From Prorocentrum cordatum (Eukaryota; Sar; Dinophyceae; Prorocentrales; Prorocentraceae): a stretch of 64,000 bases of DNA. Positions 1-11,120 of the stretch are shown piece after piece. The notes under the pieces are model-generated. The model was not told the DNA's origin, searched no databases, and worked only from the letters and a program-made list of their open reading frames with translations. Location: assembly GCA_963575745.1 (NCBI GenBank), contig CAUYUJ010000728.1:1-64000 (forward strand), read 5' to 3'. The position numbers and the translations under genes are program-made. Each line of letters begins with the position of its first letter. Positions within the stretch are counted from its first letter, which is position 1.

Positions 1-447
1 AAGTCTCAAGCGGGAACCTCGTTTGTGAGTGAATTGCGAGGAAGTCTCAGGCGGGAGCCCCCTCCCTATGGGTCCAGCACTTCACGTTGGTAATCCCAAC
101 GGGTCACCGGATTTTGTAGCTGTCGTCACTTTTGGGCTCCTCAGGCTTGAGTATTGAGGAAGTCTCAGTCGGCAGCCTCGCTTGTGATTCAATCGCGCAG
201 AAATCTCAGGCGGGAGCCCCTCTCCCTATGGGGTGTGCGCTTCATGTTCGAATCCGAGCGGGCCATTGGCAACCTGTAATTGTCGTCATTTTTGGGTTCA
301 TCAAGCTTGAGTACGAAGGAAATTTCAGGCGGGAGTTTCGTTTATGAGTGACTTGCGAGGAAGTCTCACGCGGGAGCCCCCCTCCTTATGAAGCCCGCAC
401 TTCATGTTGTTGAACCGAGCGGTCGTCATTTCTGGGCCGCGCAGGAT
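1..447. repeat. 160-bp satellite, left block
   Basis: Tandem units of about 160 bp. Each contains the motif AAGTCTCAGGCGGGAGCC twice, about 41 bp apart; it starts near 1, 42, 160, 200, 320 and 360. The same unit resumes at 830 after a microsatellite block. No convincing protein is encoded. Confidence 0.8.
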
Positions 448-463
448 TTCTCCTCCTCCTCCT

Positions 464-517
<54 letters not shown>

Positions 518-556
518 CCCTCTTTCACTATCCCTCTCATCATCATCATCATCACC

Positions 557-609
<53 letters not shown>

Positions 610-815
610 CATCATCATCGCACTCACCACCACTCATCATCATCATCATCATCATCATCGTCATCATCATCGTCATCATCATCACCATCATCATCAGCAT
701 CATCATCAACAACATCATCGTAATCATCATAATCACTCACCCCCCCCCCACCCACCCACCCACCCACCCACTCACTCACTCACTCACTCATTCACTCACT
801 CATCACCGTCACTAG
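448..815. repeat. Compound microsatellite (CT)n-(TA)n-(ATC)n-(CCCA)n
   Basis: Runs of CT and TA near 470-517, ATC/ACC trinucleotides from 538 to 735, then CCCA and CTCA repeats to about 805. It interrupts the 160-bp satellite. Open frames through it encode only poly-His, poly-Ser or poly-Met and are artefacts of the repeat. Confidence 0.9.
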
Positions 816-829
816 CTTATGTCACCCGA

Positions 830-1168
830 GTAAGTCTCAGGCGGGAGCCCTCTCCTTATGGGTCCCGCACTTCATGTTGGCAATCTGGGCGGGTCATCGG
901 CAACCTGTAACTGTCGTCACCGTTGGGTTCCTCAGGCCTGAATTTCGAGGAAGTAACAAGCGGGAGCCCCGTCTGTGAGTGGATTGTTAGGAAGTCTCAG
1001 GCGGGAGCCCCCTTCCCGATTTGTCCCGCACTTCACGTTGGTAATCCGAGCGGGTCACCGGCAACCTGTAATGTCGTAACTTGTGGGCTCCTCAGGCCTG
1101 AATTCTGAGGAAGTATCAAGCGGGAGCCTCGTCTGTGAATGAATTGTGAGGATGTCTCAGGCGGGAGC
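830..1168. repeat. 160-bp satellite, right block
   Basis: Continues the satellite of 1-447, with the paired GCGGGAGCC motif at about 832, 950, 990, 1110 and 1151. TCAGGCCTGA, a perfect 10-bp palindrome, occurs in each full unit near 932 and 1091. Confidence 0.8.
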
Positions 1169-1802
1169 CCAACGGGGTTGTCCCAACAGCTTGGCCGCGG
1201 GGCTGTCCCGACCGCCTGCCCCCGCGCCCCAGCGGCCCGCGGGGTTGTCCAAAAGGCGTCGCGAACCAGCCGTCGGGGAATGCGCGCGCTCTGGCCGCGG
1301 CCGCGACGGCGCCGAGGAATATCGATTTGCTTGCCCCGACCAGGGGGAAGAGGAGGAGCGCGCGGAGAAGAAGCAGGGGAAGGACGAGGACGGGAAAGGG
1401 GAAGGGAGGGGGCGATGATGAGGAGGAATTGGAGGTGGAGGAGAAATAGAAGGAGTGGGAGTAGGTGAGGGCAAACTGGCGGGCGAGAGGAGAATGTCCG
1501 TCAGGGCGAGGAGGAAAACGGTAAGGGCAAGCCAAACAAATTCTCATGTGGGGTCCTTCCGTCGGAATATTTGATTGAAAAGGGTGGCGGGCGTGTCAGC
1601 ATCTTGCCTGCTGTGCGCAGGGCTACCATTCACATTAAAAAAACAATGCAACATGTACCTCGCGGCTAAATCTGGATAGTGCGCGGCCACCCCGCGATCG
1701 CTGTCAGGTGGCTTCTCATTGGTTTTCGACGCGGATGGTAGGGGCCGACATGTTTCACCATGCGTGCTGTCACGTGCGCAGCCGCACCTGACCCACTCTA
1801 CA
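1169..1802. other. GC-rich intergenic stretch, nothing recognised
   Basis: The first half is strongly GC-rich and purine-rich on the plus strand (1340-1470); the second half is of mixed composition. Open frames are short or arginine/proline-rich and no motif was recognised. Confidence 0.5.
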
Positions 1803-1965
1803 CGTGCCCCGAACGTGCCGCACCTGGCGCGGCTGGAGTATGCGGCACAGCTGGCGCACGCGGAGCACGTCGCACATCTGGAGCACCAGGCGTGCCTGGC
1901 ACGCTCGGGTCCCAGGAGTGCCTGGCGCACGTGGCGCCCCTGGCACGGGTGGCGCACCTCGCCCA
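1803..1965. repeat. GC-rich minisatellite
   Basis: Irregular 12-15-bp units built on GCACCTGGCGC and close variants. All frames are low-complexity. Confidence 0.6.
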
Positions 1966-2770
1966 GCGTCGCGCACATGGGGTCGGTTGTGGTTCCCAGT
2001 AGCTGCCCATCCAAAGACGACCGCTGAACATGCTCACGCTCGGGTGTTACTTATGTGTTGAGAGGGCGGGTGGGAGCGAGCTGGACAACTTACTATCCAG
2101 GGGGTGTTTTGGTCGCTGTTCCCTCTGAATGTACACCCCCTCCCCCACCTGGCCGGCAGCCAACCCGGAACCATGCGGGCACCCCCCCACCATCCCTGTG
2201 AAGAGAACAAAAGAAAATGCACATTGCGGGGCCCACCATGCCAACACCCTCCACAATCCCTTTCAACAACTACTACGAATTGCACATTGCAACAAAATCT
2301 GGACAGGGCGCTGGCGCCCTGTAACGCTTCGCATTGTTTTTGTTGACAGGGATGGCGGGGCACCCTCAGTGAAGCCGCTTGGTGCAGAACCACCATCCGT
2401 GTCAAAAACAGTGCAAAGTGCACATTGCGACAACGTCGTGGGTATTGTGCTGGCCACCCGCGATCACGTTGTGTTGTTTTTTGACAGGGACGGCGGTGGT
2501 GCCCGCATGATGATACTTGCTGTGCGTGGGCCCAGAACAATGCTGACGCCCCCCACATCAGCATCTGGACCATGCGGACGGGGGAGCATCACGTTTCTTA
2601 CAAAGATGGCACACCAACCGCACGTGGAGCCCGCGGCAAGCGTCGCGCACCTGGCGTCCGCTTTGGTTCCCAGCGGCTATCCATCCAGTGGCGACCCCTG
2701 CCTATGCCGAGACTCGGCTGCCACTTATGTGGTGGGAGGGCGGGTGGGAGTGAGCTAGACGGCTTGCGTG
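1955..2770. repeat. Duplicated module with inverted repeat between the copies
   Basis: About 140 bp at 1955-2100 recurs at 2625-2770; both copies contain GTCGCGCAC, GGTTCCCAG, ATCCA and GAGGGCGGGTGGGAG in the same order. Between them TGCACATTGC occurs three or more times. An imperfect inverted repeat (GTTTTTGTTGACAGGGATGG near 2335 against CCATCCGTGTCAAAAACAG near 2394) suggests a short inactive mobile element. No protein seen. Confidence 0.55.
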
Positions 2771-2839
2771 CGGAGAGGGTGTCTTGACCCCTCCCCCTAC
2801 CCCCTCCCCTGGACCTCGACGGGGGAGCGGCGAGGGGCT

Positions 2840-3510
2840 GAAGCGTCAAAGATGACCCAGGACGGCTCCAGAAGGGCATCAGAGAGCCCAAGATGACCTC
2901 CAAAATGGCTCAAGATAACCTAAGATGCCTCAAGATGGCTCCCAAGATGCTCCATGAGGCCCCCAAAACCGCCCCAAGACGGCTCCAAATTGCCAAAAAG
3001 CTCCCCAAGGAGGCCCCGCAGAATCCAAAATCCGCCCAAAACCGATGGAAAATCCATGTGTGTTGCTGTATCGCCTTTCCGCGTCCGATGCCCATCCGAG
3101 GCCTCAGGATGGCCCCAGAAATGACCCAAGAGGGTCCCAAGATAGGCTCAACAGAGCCCCAAGACGGCCCCGAGAGCGCCCAAGAGCGCTCCAAGAGCGC
3201 CCCGAGAGGCGATGTTTGAACTCCCGAGGGGGCATCTTTGTTGACCGATTTCCTTCAAGTTGGCCCCGAGAGCGCCCCTGAACCTCCCACGAGCGCCCCA
3301 AGAGGGCCCCAAGAGGTGACCAAACGGCCCTAAGAGGCACCCAAGCGACCTCGAGGAGGCCCCCAAGAGACCCCCAAGAAGCCTCAAGAGGATTCCTGAG
3401 GCACCCAAGACGCTAAAAGACGGCCCTGGGCCCGCCAAAATGCCCCCAAGAGGCCTCCAAGAAGCTTCCAAGACACATCCGAGGAGACTCCGAGAGGCAT
3501 TGAAGAAACG
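2840..3510. repeat. Degenerate CCAAGATGGCTC-type minisatellite
   Basis: Short units of about 12-15 bp related to CCAAGATGGCTC on the left and CCAAGAGGCCCC on the right, interrupted by a non-repetitive piece near 3040-3100. Open frames follow the repeat and are not considered genes. Confidence 0.6.
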
Positions 3511-3529
3511 TATGGTTATTTTGTTCGCA

Positions 3530-3689
3530 GACCTCTTCCTCTTCGTCATCCACAAGTTCCCCCTCCTATTTCCTCACTCATCCCCCTCACCATCCTCATC
3601 TTCCTCCTCAGTTTCATCATTTTCATCTTTCTCATCGTCCTCGTCCTCGCCCTACTCTATCTCGACCACCTCATTATCATCCCCCACAG

Positions 3690-3768
<79 letters not shown>

Positions 3769-3771
3769 TGA

Positions 3772-3802
<31 letters not shown>

Positions 3803-4193
3803 GCATCATCAGCATCATTATCATCATCCCCAGCCTCCCTCCATCCTCCTCCCCCCCTCATCCTCCTCCTCCTGCTCCAACGCTTCAGCATCATCATCAG
3901 CATCAGCATCAGCATCCGCATCATCGTCATCATCATTAGGAGTACCATCATCATCATGATCAGCATCATAAGCATAATCCTTATCATCATCAGCATCATC
4001 ACCATCACTCCTCCTCGTCCTTCTCCTCATCCTCCCTCCATCCTCCTCCCCGTCCTCATCCGCATCCCCCTCATCCTCCTCTCCCTCATCATCATCATCA
4101 TCATCATCAGCATCATCATCATCACCAACATCACCATCACCATCACCATCACCATCACAACACCATCCCCTCACCATCACCAATCACCATCAC

Positions 4194-4230
<37 letters not shown>

Positions 4231-4289
4231 GTGATCATGATCATCACGATCATCATCATCATCACCAGCATCAGCAGCATCAGCATCAC

Positions 4290-4330
<41 letters not shown>

Positions 4331-4345
4331 CAGTCACTCCTCCTC
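3530..4345. repeat. (TCC)n then (ATC)n microsatellite
   Basis: Pyrimidine-rich TCC/TTC triplets, then about 650 bp of ATC/ACC triplets. On the minus strand it directly follows the truncated reverse transcriptase that ends near 4378. Confidence 0.9.
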
Positions 4346-4377
4346 CTCCAACGATGACGACTCCTCCTCCTCCATCC

Positions 4378-4690
4378 TACCTTCGGGTAAATGGGGGTGG
4401 CTCAACCTTGGCTCTACCGTGGGACCGAGGCAGTCTGCGATGGTGGCCCCGTGCAGCCTGCGCATACATGCCGAGAATTGAAGCGGACGCATGTCGTTGG
4501 GTTTCTCCGCGGCCGCCTCCTTGCGTATCCACACCACGAGGTCAATCGACTGGCCGATGACCAAGTCCATGAGTTCTGGGTTGATGTCTGCAACGCACAA
4601 GGCTTGCCTGAGGAGGCAAGCGACGAAGCGGGCGCCAGGGTGGTAGATCTCGTAGGGTTCTCCGTCCACGCCAGGCGCGTTGCCGCTTGG
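4378..4690 (-). pseudogene. Non-LTR reverse transcriptase, N-terminal fragment
   Basis: The fragment starts with GNAPGVDGEPYEIYH, the fingers motif (aPGxDGxPxE) of LINE reverse transcriptases. It continues through a region containing DLVVWIRK, NDMRPLQ and MRRLHGATIADCLGP. It ends before motif A, so the catalytic palm is absent and no activity is possible. The next bases are GAA/GAG and then GAT repeats. The same strand carries the endonuclease and methyltransferase upstream, so this is the 3'-truncated end of one element. The linker between 4700 and 5550 is open only in short overlapping frames. Confidence 0.7.
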
Positions 4691-5557
4691 GCCTAGGACG
4701 AGGGAGGCGATCTTTCCCCACTGCGGGCGGGGGCTGTCTCGGAAGCGCCCCAAAATCCTTTTCTTGGAAGTAGCGGTCCAGGATGCGCGCCCCGGAAGAA
4801 GGCAGTGGAGAAGCCGTCTGCCAAATGTGGCTCCGACCTCCCGAGAAGTACCCGGTTCTCGTCCTCCGGCCTGTCTTGCTGCGCACCCTGTTCGTGGCGT
4901 ACGCCGAGGATGGCGTGTGTCTTGACGAAAATCTCGCGCCCCTCTCTGTAGCGCGCTGCCAAGGTGGGGCGCTCCGCGCCCGGACCGCTCTGCGCCGGCG
5001 GCAGTCTGGAGGCGCGGCTTTGCGCGATGTCGCTGCCCCACTTGCGCAGCCAGGTTGCGGCTTGCTGCGGTGTGAGATCGCCCCCGTTCCACCCATATTC
5101 GGTGAGCCAGGCAGCCAATGTGACAACTGTCTGGTGCTGAGGTCAACGCGCGTCACCGCTACCAGGAGGACGCCGGGAGACTGCATGGACGTATTGCGCT
5201 TTCCATTTCCGCCACCAATCTTCGATGGCTGCGGAGAGGGCGTGCCGTCCAAGGGTCAGCAGGGCGGGGATGAGCAGAACCGTTCTGTCGCCCACGTCGG
5301 CGGTGTGTGGTTGTGTTGGCTCATGCCAGGTCCCGCTGTCCCCGTCGTCATTGTCGCGGCGTCGGTCTGGGAAGCTACCTGGCTGCCGGCCTCACCCAGT
5401 CGCTCGGTTGAAGTAGGCCAGTAAGATCAGCGTCTGGGATACGGAACATCCGCTCGAGATGGGCAAACATCTGCCTGAGCTCGGCGCGCGCCTCCGTGGG
5501 GAGTGTGCGTATGTCTTGGGCCCGCATAGCGTTGTCGCGCCTGCGTTTTCTTGCCCC

Positions 5558-6231
5558 CTCTGGCTCTAGGCAAAGGATAGCGTGGTCGGACAACGATTGT
5601 TTCCAAGCTTTGCTGACCCTGTAGAGCCCCAGCTGGCGAGCGGGGCAGGCCAGGACGTCGATCTGCGATTCGTTGTCGGCGCCCACCCTGGCGGGGCCAT
5701 CGGCGTGGGCGATGGACGAGCCCGCGCTGTTGAACAAGTCGGCGAGGGCCGCCACATCTTCCGCCTCGCCGTCTCTGGGACAGTCGATCTGAGATTGACG
5801 TCACTACCCCAATACGTGGGTGTATCATCCCAGGTTTCGGTAGCTTGCTGGATAGCCGCAATGGTCTCCGCCGCCCCGGAGGAGGGGGGACGGTAAATTG
5901 ATGCTACCAGGAAGGTTTGTCCGCTATGTGCCAGGATAGCGGACACAGCGCAGCCCGGGACCAGGTCGTCGGAGCTGACCAGGGTGAGGCCGCGCGGGAG
6001 CAGGATGGCGACTCCGCCCGCCAGGCCCCCTCCAGGGCCAGCGCAGGCTGGGGAGGCCACCAAGGTCCTGGCAGGGAACGTTGTGGTCCAGACAGCGGCC
6101 TCGTGCTCTGACCAGCGCGTCCCCTGTAGGAGACCAATCCTGCCATTGTTAGTCATCTGGGCTAGCACGGCATGTCTGATCTGATTCTTATGCGCGGTGG
6201 AGCTCCTGAGGTAGCGCACGTTCCAGCAGGC
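5558..6231 (-). pseudogene. EEP (AP-type) endonuclease of the retroelement, frameshifted
   Basis: The frame opens with ACWNVRYLRSS, matching the WNV start of exonuclease/endonuclease/phosphatase domains of LINEs, which nick target DNA. It continues through GGVAILLPRG and GSDVN. Around 5760 the frame shifts, and the domain resumes with QIDVLACPARQLGL and ends with SDHAI, the family's conserved SDH. The usual catalytic glutamate of the LQET motif is replaced (LLQGTRW), so the domain should be inactive even apart from the frameshift. About 220 proline/arginine-rich codons precede it in the same frame and link it to the methyltransferase. Confidence 0.75.
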
Positions 6232-7049
6232 CACTCGGGGCGCCCCACCGTAGCTGGCCACCCCGTGCAGGAAAGGAGGCGCAGAGGTCGGCCCATGTGG
6301 GATCGTTCCACGGCTCGCTGCGCAGCACAGCCCAGAGGGTCCGAGGGCGCCGAAAGGTGCGACTACAGTGTGGAGCCAGGGCTCTGTTAAGAGTGGCGCG
6401 GGCAAGCTGCCAGGCGCACGCGCTGGCGCAAGGCACCAGGATTTGCCCGCTGGGCGACCCGAGGGCTCCACGCAGCGACCTGAGGTCTTGTCCTGAGTCT
6501 TGGGGAACGGCGGACCAGCGGGAAAGAGGCCTTGTCCTTGTAGAGACCGCAGGACGTCGTCGGGGAAGGGGGAGTCTCTGAGTGGTGCCCACGGGCAGTG
6601 CGTTGTGGCAAAGGCGCGAGCTGCTCTCCAGGCTGCCAGGGTGCGATCGTCGTCGGGGGCACTTCGTTGCCAGCCGGGGAGCGGTTCGTTTCGACTCCAG
6701 GCGAGGATGACGCTCACAAATCCTGCGCTGCAGGCAGCGCGGGTCAAAGTGTATGCCCACAGCGTCGTGCGGCTGTCTGCCGCGTATATCCATGGACGCG
6801 TAGGATCCACCCACTCCGACCGCCCACGCGCGCTCGGCCGGGGATGGAATGCGCAGTCCGTGTGTCCGTGATCCAGGCAGCCCATGCCTTGATGTTGTTG
6901 TCCGCTGCCAGGCTCTCTCGCTCCCTATTTTGCATGACCAAGGTGACTCCCTCTGCACGTCCTAGGAACGAGTGCTCGGCGCCGGTCTACGCCGGGATGC
7001 TCATCACGCCGTTTTTGGTGTCGGTCAGTGAACGAAGGAAACACCTGCG

Positions 7050-7975
7050 TCGGCTGTCCTCATCGCACAGCAGGCAGAGTAGGTGCGTTTGGTAGCTGCT
7101 GGGTATAATCGAGTCCGGGTCCGACGCAGGTGCTCTTGACTGAGTCCACATTGGAATCCTGCCGTCTGGTCTAAAGGACCATCTGCGATCCCATGGACAG
7201 GGGAGCCTCGGGTAGGTGATGGCGTCTTCGGCCGGTGGGCAGTTGCTAATCCACACCCTTTTCCCTGGGGCTCGCCACGGCGCTGGCTGCGTTGAGCCTG
7301 ACCGCCCATTCGGTTGACAGTCCACCCATCGCTGTGCACATAGCTAGCGTGTGTACTGAGTTCAACGTGGCGACATTCTCGACGAGCACTACAATTCTGA
7401 GGTCAGGCCTGAGCCTGCTCCCCTGCGCCCAGGCCAGCGGGACAGCTAAGAACTTCACCGATTGCAGTCCAGCCAGGCCGTCTAACCCCCCGAACTGGCC
7501 GGCCGAGGATAGATTGGTGCACGGCGGTCCAGCTATGATGAGAAGGAGGCTGCTGTGGTCGAGGGTCATCACGTGTCTCTCCCAAGGGGCGCTGGTGCCG
7601 TTACTTCTGAAAAGGTCCCAGGAGGTCCACTCCCAGTCGTCGATGCGCGGGTCCACCGTCGTATGCCGCGGCTGCCGGCTGGGACCATCTTCGTTCAACT
7701 GCGCTGGCGGCATCTTCGTTGATCTCTACAAAGACCGAGGATTTAAACCGCTGGCTTGCGGAAACTCTCGCCAGGAGGTCCCCAACCGCTAGCCTTGCCA
7801 GTCCCCAACCATCAAAGAGGGAGACGAGGTGGATGCTTGTCCCCGCATCGGCACGAGGATTGGGCCTGGGGTCTTCCGCCCGCACCGTGGTCTGCTGCGT
7901 TAGATCCACCGTTTCGTCCTCTCTGGTGCCCTGCTCCAGTCGCAGTTGCCTTGAAATCTGCCAGGCCGCGTCGGT
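7050..7975 (-). pseudogene. C5-cytosine DNA methyltransferase domain in a retroelement
   Basis: Motifs of the DNA cytosine-5 methyltransferase family appear in order on the minus strand. Motif I is VSLFDGWGLARLAVG (AdoMet binding, near 7835). Motif II is VFVEINEDAASAVE. After a frameshift near 7690, motif IV is IIAGPPCTNLSSAG, with the catalytic cysteine in GPPC near 7520. Motif VI is VVLVENVATL. After a second frameshift near 7270 comes PGKRVWISNCP, resembling motif VIII. The N-terminal extension reads DTILAAYQIAGLNSNHILD before an in-frame TGA near 7978. The catalytic Cys and the motif VI Glu are intact, so the gene decayed by frameshifts rather than by active-site loss. The fusion downstream to EEP and RT makes it part of a transposon, not a host enzyme. 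Confidence 0.75.
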
Positions 7976-8080
7976 CGGTCACAGGGTCACGGCCCCCTGC
8001 CCCTGGAGCGTGCGCAGCGTGTCCAGGATGTGGTTGCTGTTGAGCCCCGCAATCTGATATGCTGCCAGGATCGTGTCTGG

Positions 8081-8807
8081 GGGGGCAACAGGAGAGAGCC
8101 CTGTGTACTCGTCGCGATGGTGTGTGCAGACTTTCTGCAGTACGTCGACCGCTGCTGGTGCTGCAGTGGCTTCTTCTGGGCTGAATTCGGACGCGCGCTG
8201 TCTGGCCGCTGGCGGAGATACGTTTTTTGGTCAGCGGCTCCGAGGCGGCGGACACGGAGCGGAAGGCGTCGACTGGGCCAGGCTGGCGGAGATACTTTTA
8301 TGGTTCGCGGCTCCAAGGCGAGGGACATGGAGCGGGTCAAACGTCCGGGGCGCGGTACGCTTAAATTGGCCGCAGTGGCGCATGCACATGCCAGGGACAA
8401 AATGCCCCTCATTGAGACGCAAGACAGCGTCGGCAGGTGACCGGCCCAGACATCCCGGCAGGTGGGGAAGCAAAGGCGCGGCGACCGGCAGCGGAACGGG
8501 GGAGAGGAGGCGCCCTTGCGGCGCCAAGCTCCAGCCGAACCACGGTCGGAGGCGAGGCCAAAATGGGCGGCGGGGCACTGTGAGCCGCGCGCGCGGATCC
8601 GAATGGTCAATGACCAAGCGAAGCCCACGCGCATGCACTGAGACCTCGGGAAAGGGGAGGGGGGAGAGTGCGAGCGCGAGCGACTAACTCAGACTCACTG
8701 CGGCACCCCGGGCGAACGATGGCGCGGCGAAAGAGGCCTGACTCATCAAGGCTCACTGGAGCTAAGGTGTGGCTGATCCGCGTCAGAACGCCAGCCAGTA
8801 GAGAAGG
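8081..8807. other. GC-rich stretch with a 74-bp tandem duplication
   Basis: Two copies of a segment with GGCGGAGATAC and GCGGCTCC lie at about 8211-8284 and 8285-8345. The rest is unassigned. It may include the 5' part of the adjoining retroelement, since a protein-like frame (AAYQIAGLNSN) runs from about 8085. Confidence 0.4.
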
Positions 8808-10010
8808 ACCACTGGTGTGCGTCCACGAGGCTGAGCCACCTCCAGCCAATAGCCAGCGCTTGCACATCGTATCCGACGCACGCAGTTCGGGGGCACAACG
8901 ATGCAAAGTACTGACGAGGGCTGGTAGCCGGGGCTGCTCTGCAGAGAACGACCACGAACTGCAGAAGGCTGAACCACTCAATGCAGGGCCGCTCACTCGA
9001 CGAAGCCAAACACCGGGGTCATGGCTGACAGCTGCACCCAGCCACACCTGCCACGCAGCCCGCGCGGAAGCCGAATACCCCGACGCCGGTGGCGAGACGA
9101 TGGCTGGCGGCTACCGACTGCTGGGCCGCACCGCTCGTAGGCGGCGTGCTGACGGCGGGCCAAGACGTCCTTGCGGTAGAACCATGGCCGGGTCGGTCCG
9201 CGACGGACCAGGGCGGGCCACAGGCAAGAGGGGGGCGCAGCCCAAAGCCGCTGTGCACTGGTGTCACTGAGGGGTGTCGGGGCACCATTCAATAAGAAGC
9301 CACTGGTGTGCGTGCACGAGGCTGACAACCACCAGCAGGTAGCCAGTCCACTTACATCGTATCCGACTCACGCAGTTCGGGGGCACAACGACGCAATGTC
9401 CGGCGAGAGCTGGGGCCGCGGCTGCGCCGAGAACAGCGACACGAACTTGGACCGTGGAAGGCTTTACCACTCGACGCGGGGCCGCTCGCTGACGAGGCCA
9501 ATCACCATGTGTAATAAGACACCACTGGTGTGCGTGCACGAGGCTGACAACCACCAGCAGGTAGCCGGTCCACTTACATCGTATCCGACTCACGCAGTTC
9601 GGGGGCACAACGACGCAATGTCCCGGCGGGGGCTGGGGCCGTAGCTGCGCCGAGAAAAGCGAAACGATTTGGACCGCGGACGGCTGTGCCACTCGATGCG
9701 GGGCCGCCAACTGACGAGGCCAATCACCATGTGCATGGAGGACAGCCACACCCACTCACACCTGCCACGCTGCCCATGCAGAAGCCGGATGCCTCCGACG
9801 CCAGGGCATACGGGTGGCTGTCATCTGCAGAGCTGCTAGGCTGCACCGTTCGCTGGCTCCGCTGACGTGCCAAGGCGTACTTAGTAGAACCATGGCTGGG
9901 TCGGCGACGAGGGACCGATACTCCCCGGGCAGGTCTCAGGGCGGGCGCTCTTCTGCGCCCGGTGCAATCTACGCTGTTGATCGGGGGGGGGGGGGGGCGC
10001 AGCCAAAAGC
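8808..10010. repeat. Segmental tandem duplication (about 480 bp with an extra half copy)
   Basis: A 230-bp segment with CCACTGGTGTGCGT, ACGAGGCTGA and CAGTTCGGGGGCACAACGA occurs at about 8808, 9298 and 9527. The following 250 bp, with CCACACCTGCCACGC and GTAGAACCATGGC, occurs at 9010-9200 and again at 9735-9905. The locus therefore holds three copies of the first half and two of the second. No frame is conserved between copies. Confidence 0.7.
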
Positions 10011-10170
10011 CGCAGAGACGTTGTGAATGAGAGGAGGAGAAGGAGAAGAATCGCTGGCGCAGCCAAAAGCCGCTGAACACAGATCCTGGGCACGAGGAGG
10101 AGGAGGGACCAGGGGGGCGCAGCCAAAAGCCGAAGTCACCGATGTATTGATGGAGGAGGAGGGTTGGACG
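9985..10170. repeat. Cluster of poly-G plus GCGCAGCCAAAAGCCGC motifs
   Basis: GCGCAGCCAAAAGCCGC, or a close variant, follows a run of G or a short stretch at about 9997, 10059 and 10117. Related copies lie near 9236, 10506, 10845 and 11130. It marks edges of several duplicated blocks. Confidence 0.6.
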
Positions 10171-10444
10171 GCCCTCTGGAGCAGTGCTGTCTGCTTGGAG
10201 ACCGCTCGTCCATCGACGCCTGGCGGTCTCTGAGGTGAGGCACCCGTCGCTGCAAGAGGGGGTCTGGTTGCCTGCCCCCTTGGTGGGTGGCCAGCGCCGC
10301 CCAATCCATGGACACGTGTTGATTCTCTCCAAATACCTCGTCCACGGACGCCTCTGGGTTCCCTACGGAAGCCTCGTTCTCGGCCTCTGGGGGCTGGGTG
10401 GAACCTGCAGCTGGGCCTCCGTGCCTCACACAGGGCACCCTTCA

Positions 10445-11120
10445 CTGTACCTCTTGTCCAACGGTCCATTGCATTTCCTCCTCGGCCTCCTGCAGGGGGG
10501 GGGCGCAGCCAGAAGCCGCTGAACACAGGTACACAGTGGGGGGTGGAAAGCTGCAGGGACATCCCGGCAGTGCGCCGGCACACGTGGACCACGCTGAAGA
10601 GGGTGGCGCCACCGCCACCGCTGACCAACAGAAACGGGATGCAAGGGTGCCAGAGCCACAGAGGGCGGACCCAGGACCAGCGGCGGCCCCCCAGGGAGCC
10701 CGGCGCCAGGATGCAAGCCACAGGAGAGCCCGCGGGGCACGCAGTCCGTTCCCACAGCAGTCGCTGAGTCCACACTTCTGCACGGTACCTCTTGTCCAAC
10801 GGTCCACTGTTGTTTCTCCTCGGCCTCCTGCAGGGGGGGGGGCGCAGCCAAAAGCCGCAGAACACAAGCACACGGTGGGGGGTGGAAAGCTGCAGGGACA
10901 TCCCGGCAGTGCGCCAGCACAAGTGGACCACGCTGGAGAGGGCGGTGCCACCGCCACCGCTGACCGACAGAAACGGGATGCAAGAGTACCAGAGCCACAG
11001 AGGGCGGACCAGGGACCAGCGGCGGCCCCCCAGGGAGCCCGGCGCCAGGATGCAAGCCACAGGAGCACCCGCCGGACACGCAGTCCGTTCACACTACAGC
11101 CGCTGAGTTCACACTTCCAA
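10445..11120. repeat. 338-bp tandem duplication, two copies
   Basis: Copy 1 (about 10445-10782) and copy 2 (10783-11120) are nearly identical, with CCTCTTGTCCAACGGTCCA offset by 338 bp. Each copy contains a poly-G run followed by the GCGCAGCC motif. The shift is not a multiple of three, so coding is unlikely. Confidence 0.8.

Larger units (their letters stand above)
4346..8080 (-). mobile_element. Decayed LINE-like retroelement carrying a C5-methyltransferase
   Basis: Read on the minus strand this is one degraded element with the order cytosine-C5 methyltransferase, spacer, exonuclease/endonuclease/phosphatase-type endonuclease and the N-terminal part of a non-LTR reverse transcriptase. It is cut off at the GAT repeat that forms its downstream edge. 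Several frameshifts, at least one in-frame stop near 7978 and a lost endonuclease glutamate show that it is dead. Capture of C5-methyltransferases by eukaryotic retrotransposons, including in dinoflagellates, has been reported as far as I recall; assignment to that group is inference. No target-site duplication was found. Confidence 0.7.

Noticed and set aside
1116-1547. 143-codon minus-strand frame beside the 160-bp satellite
   Set aside because: Ser/Pro/Leu-rich translation of a purine tract; no motif.
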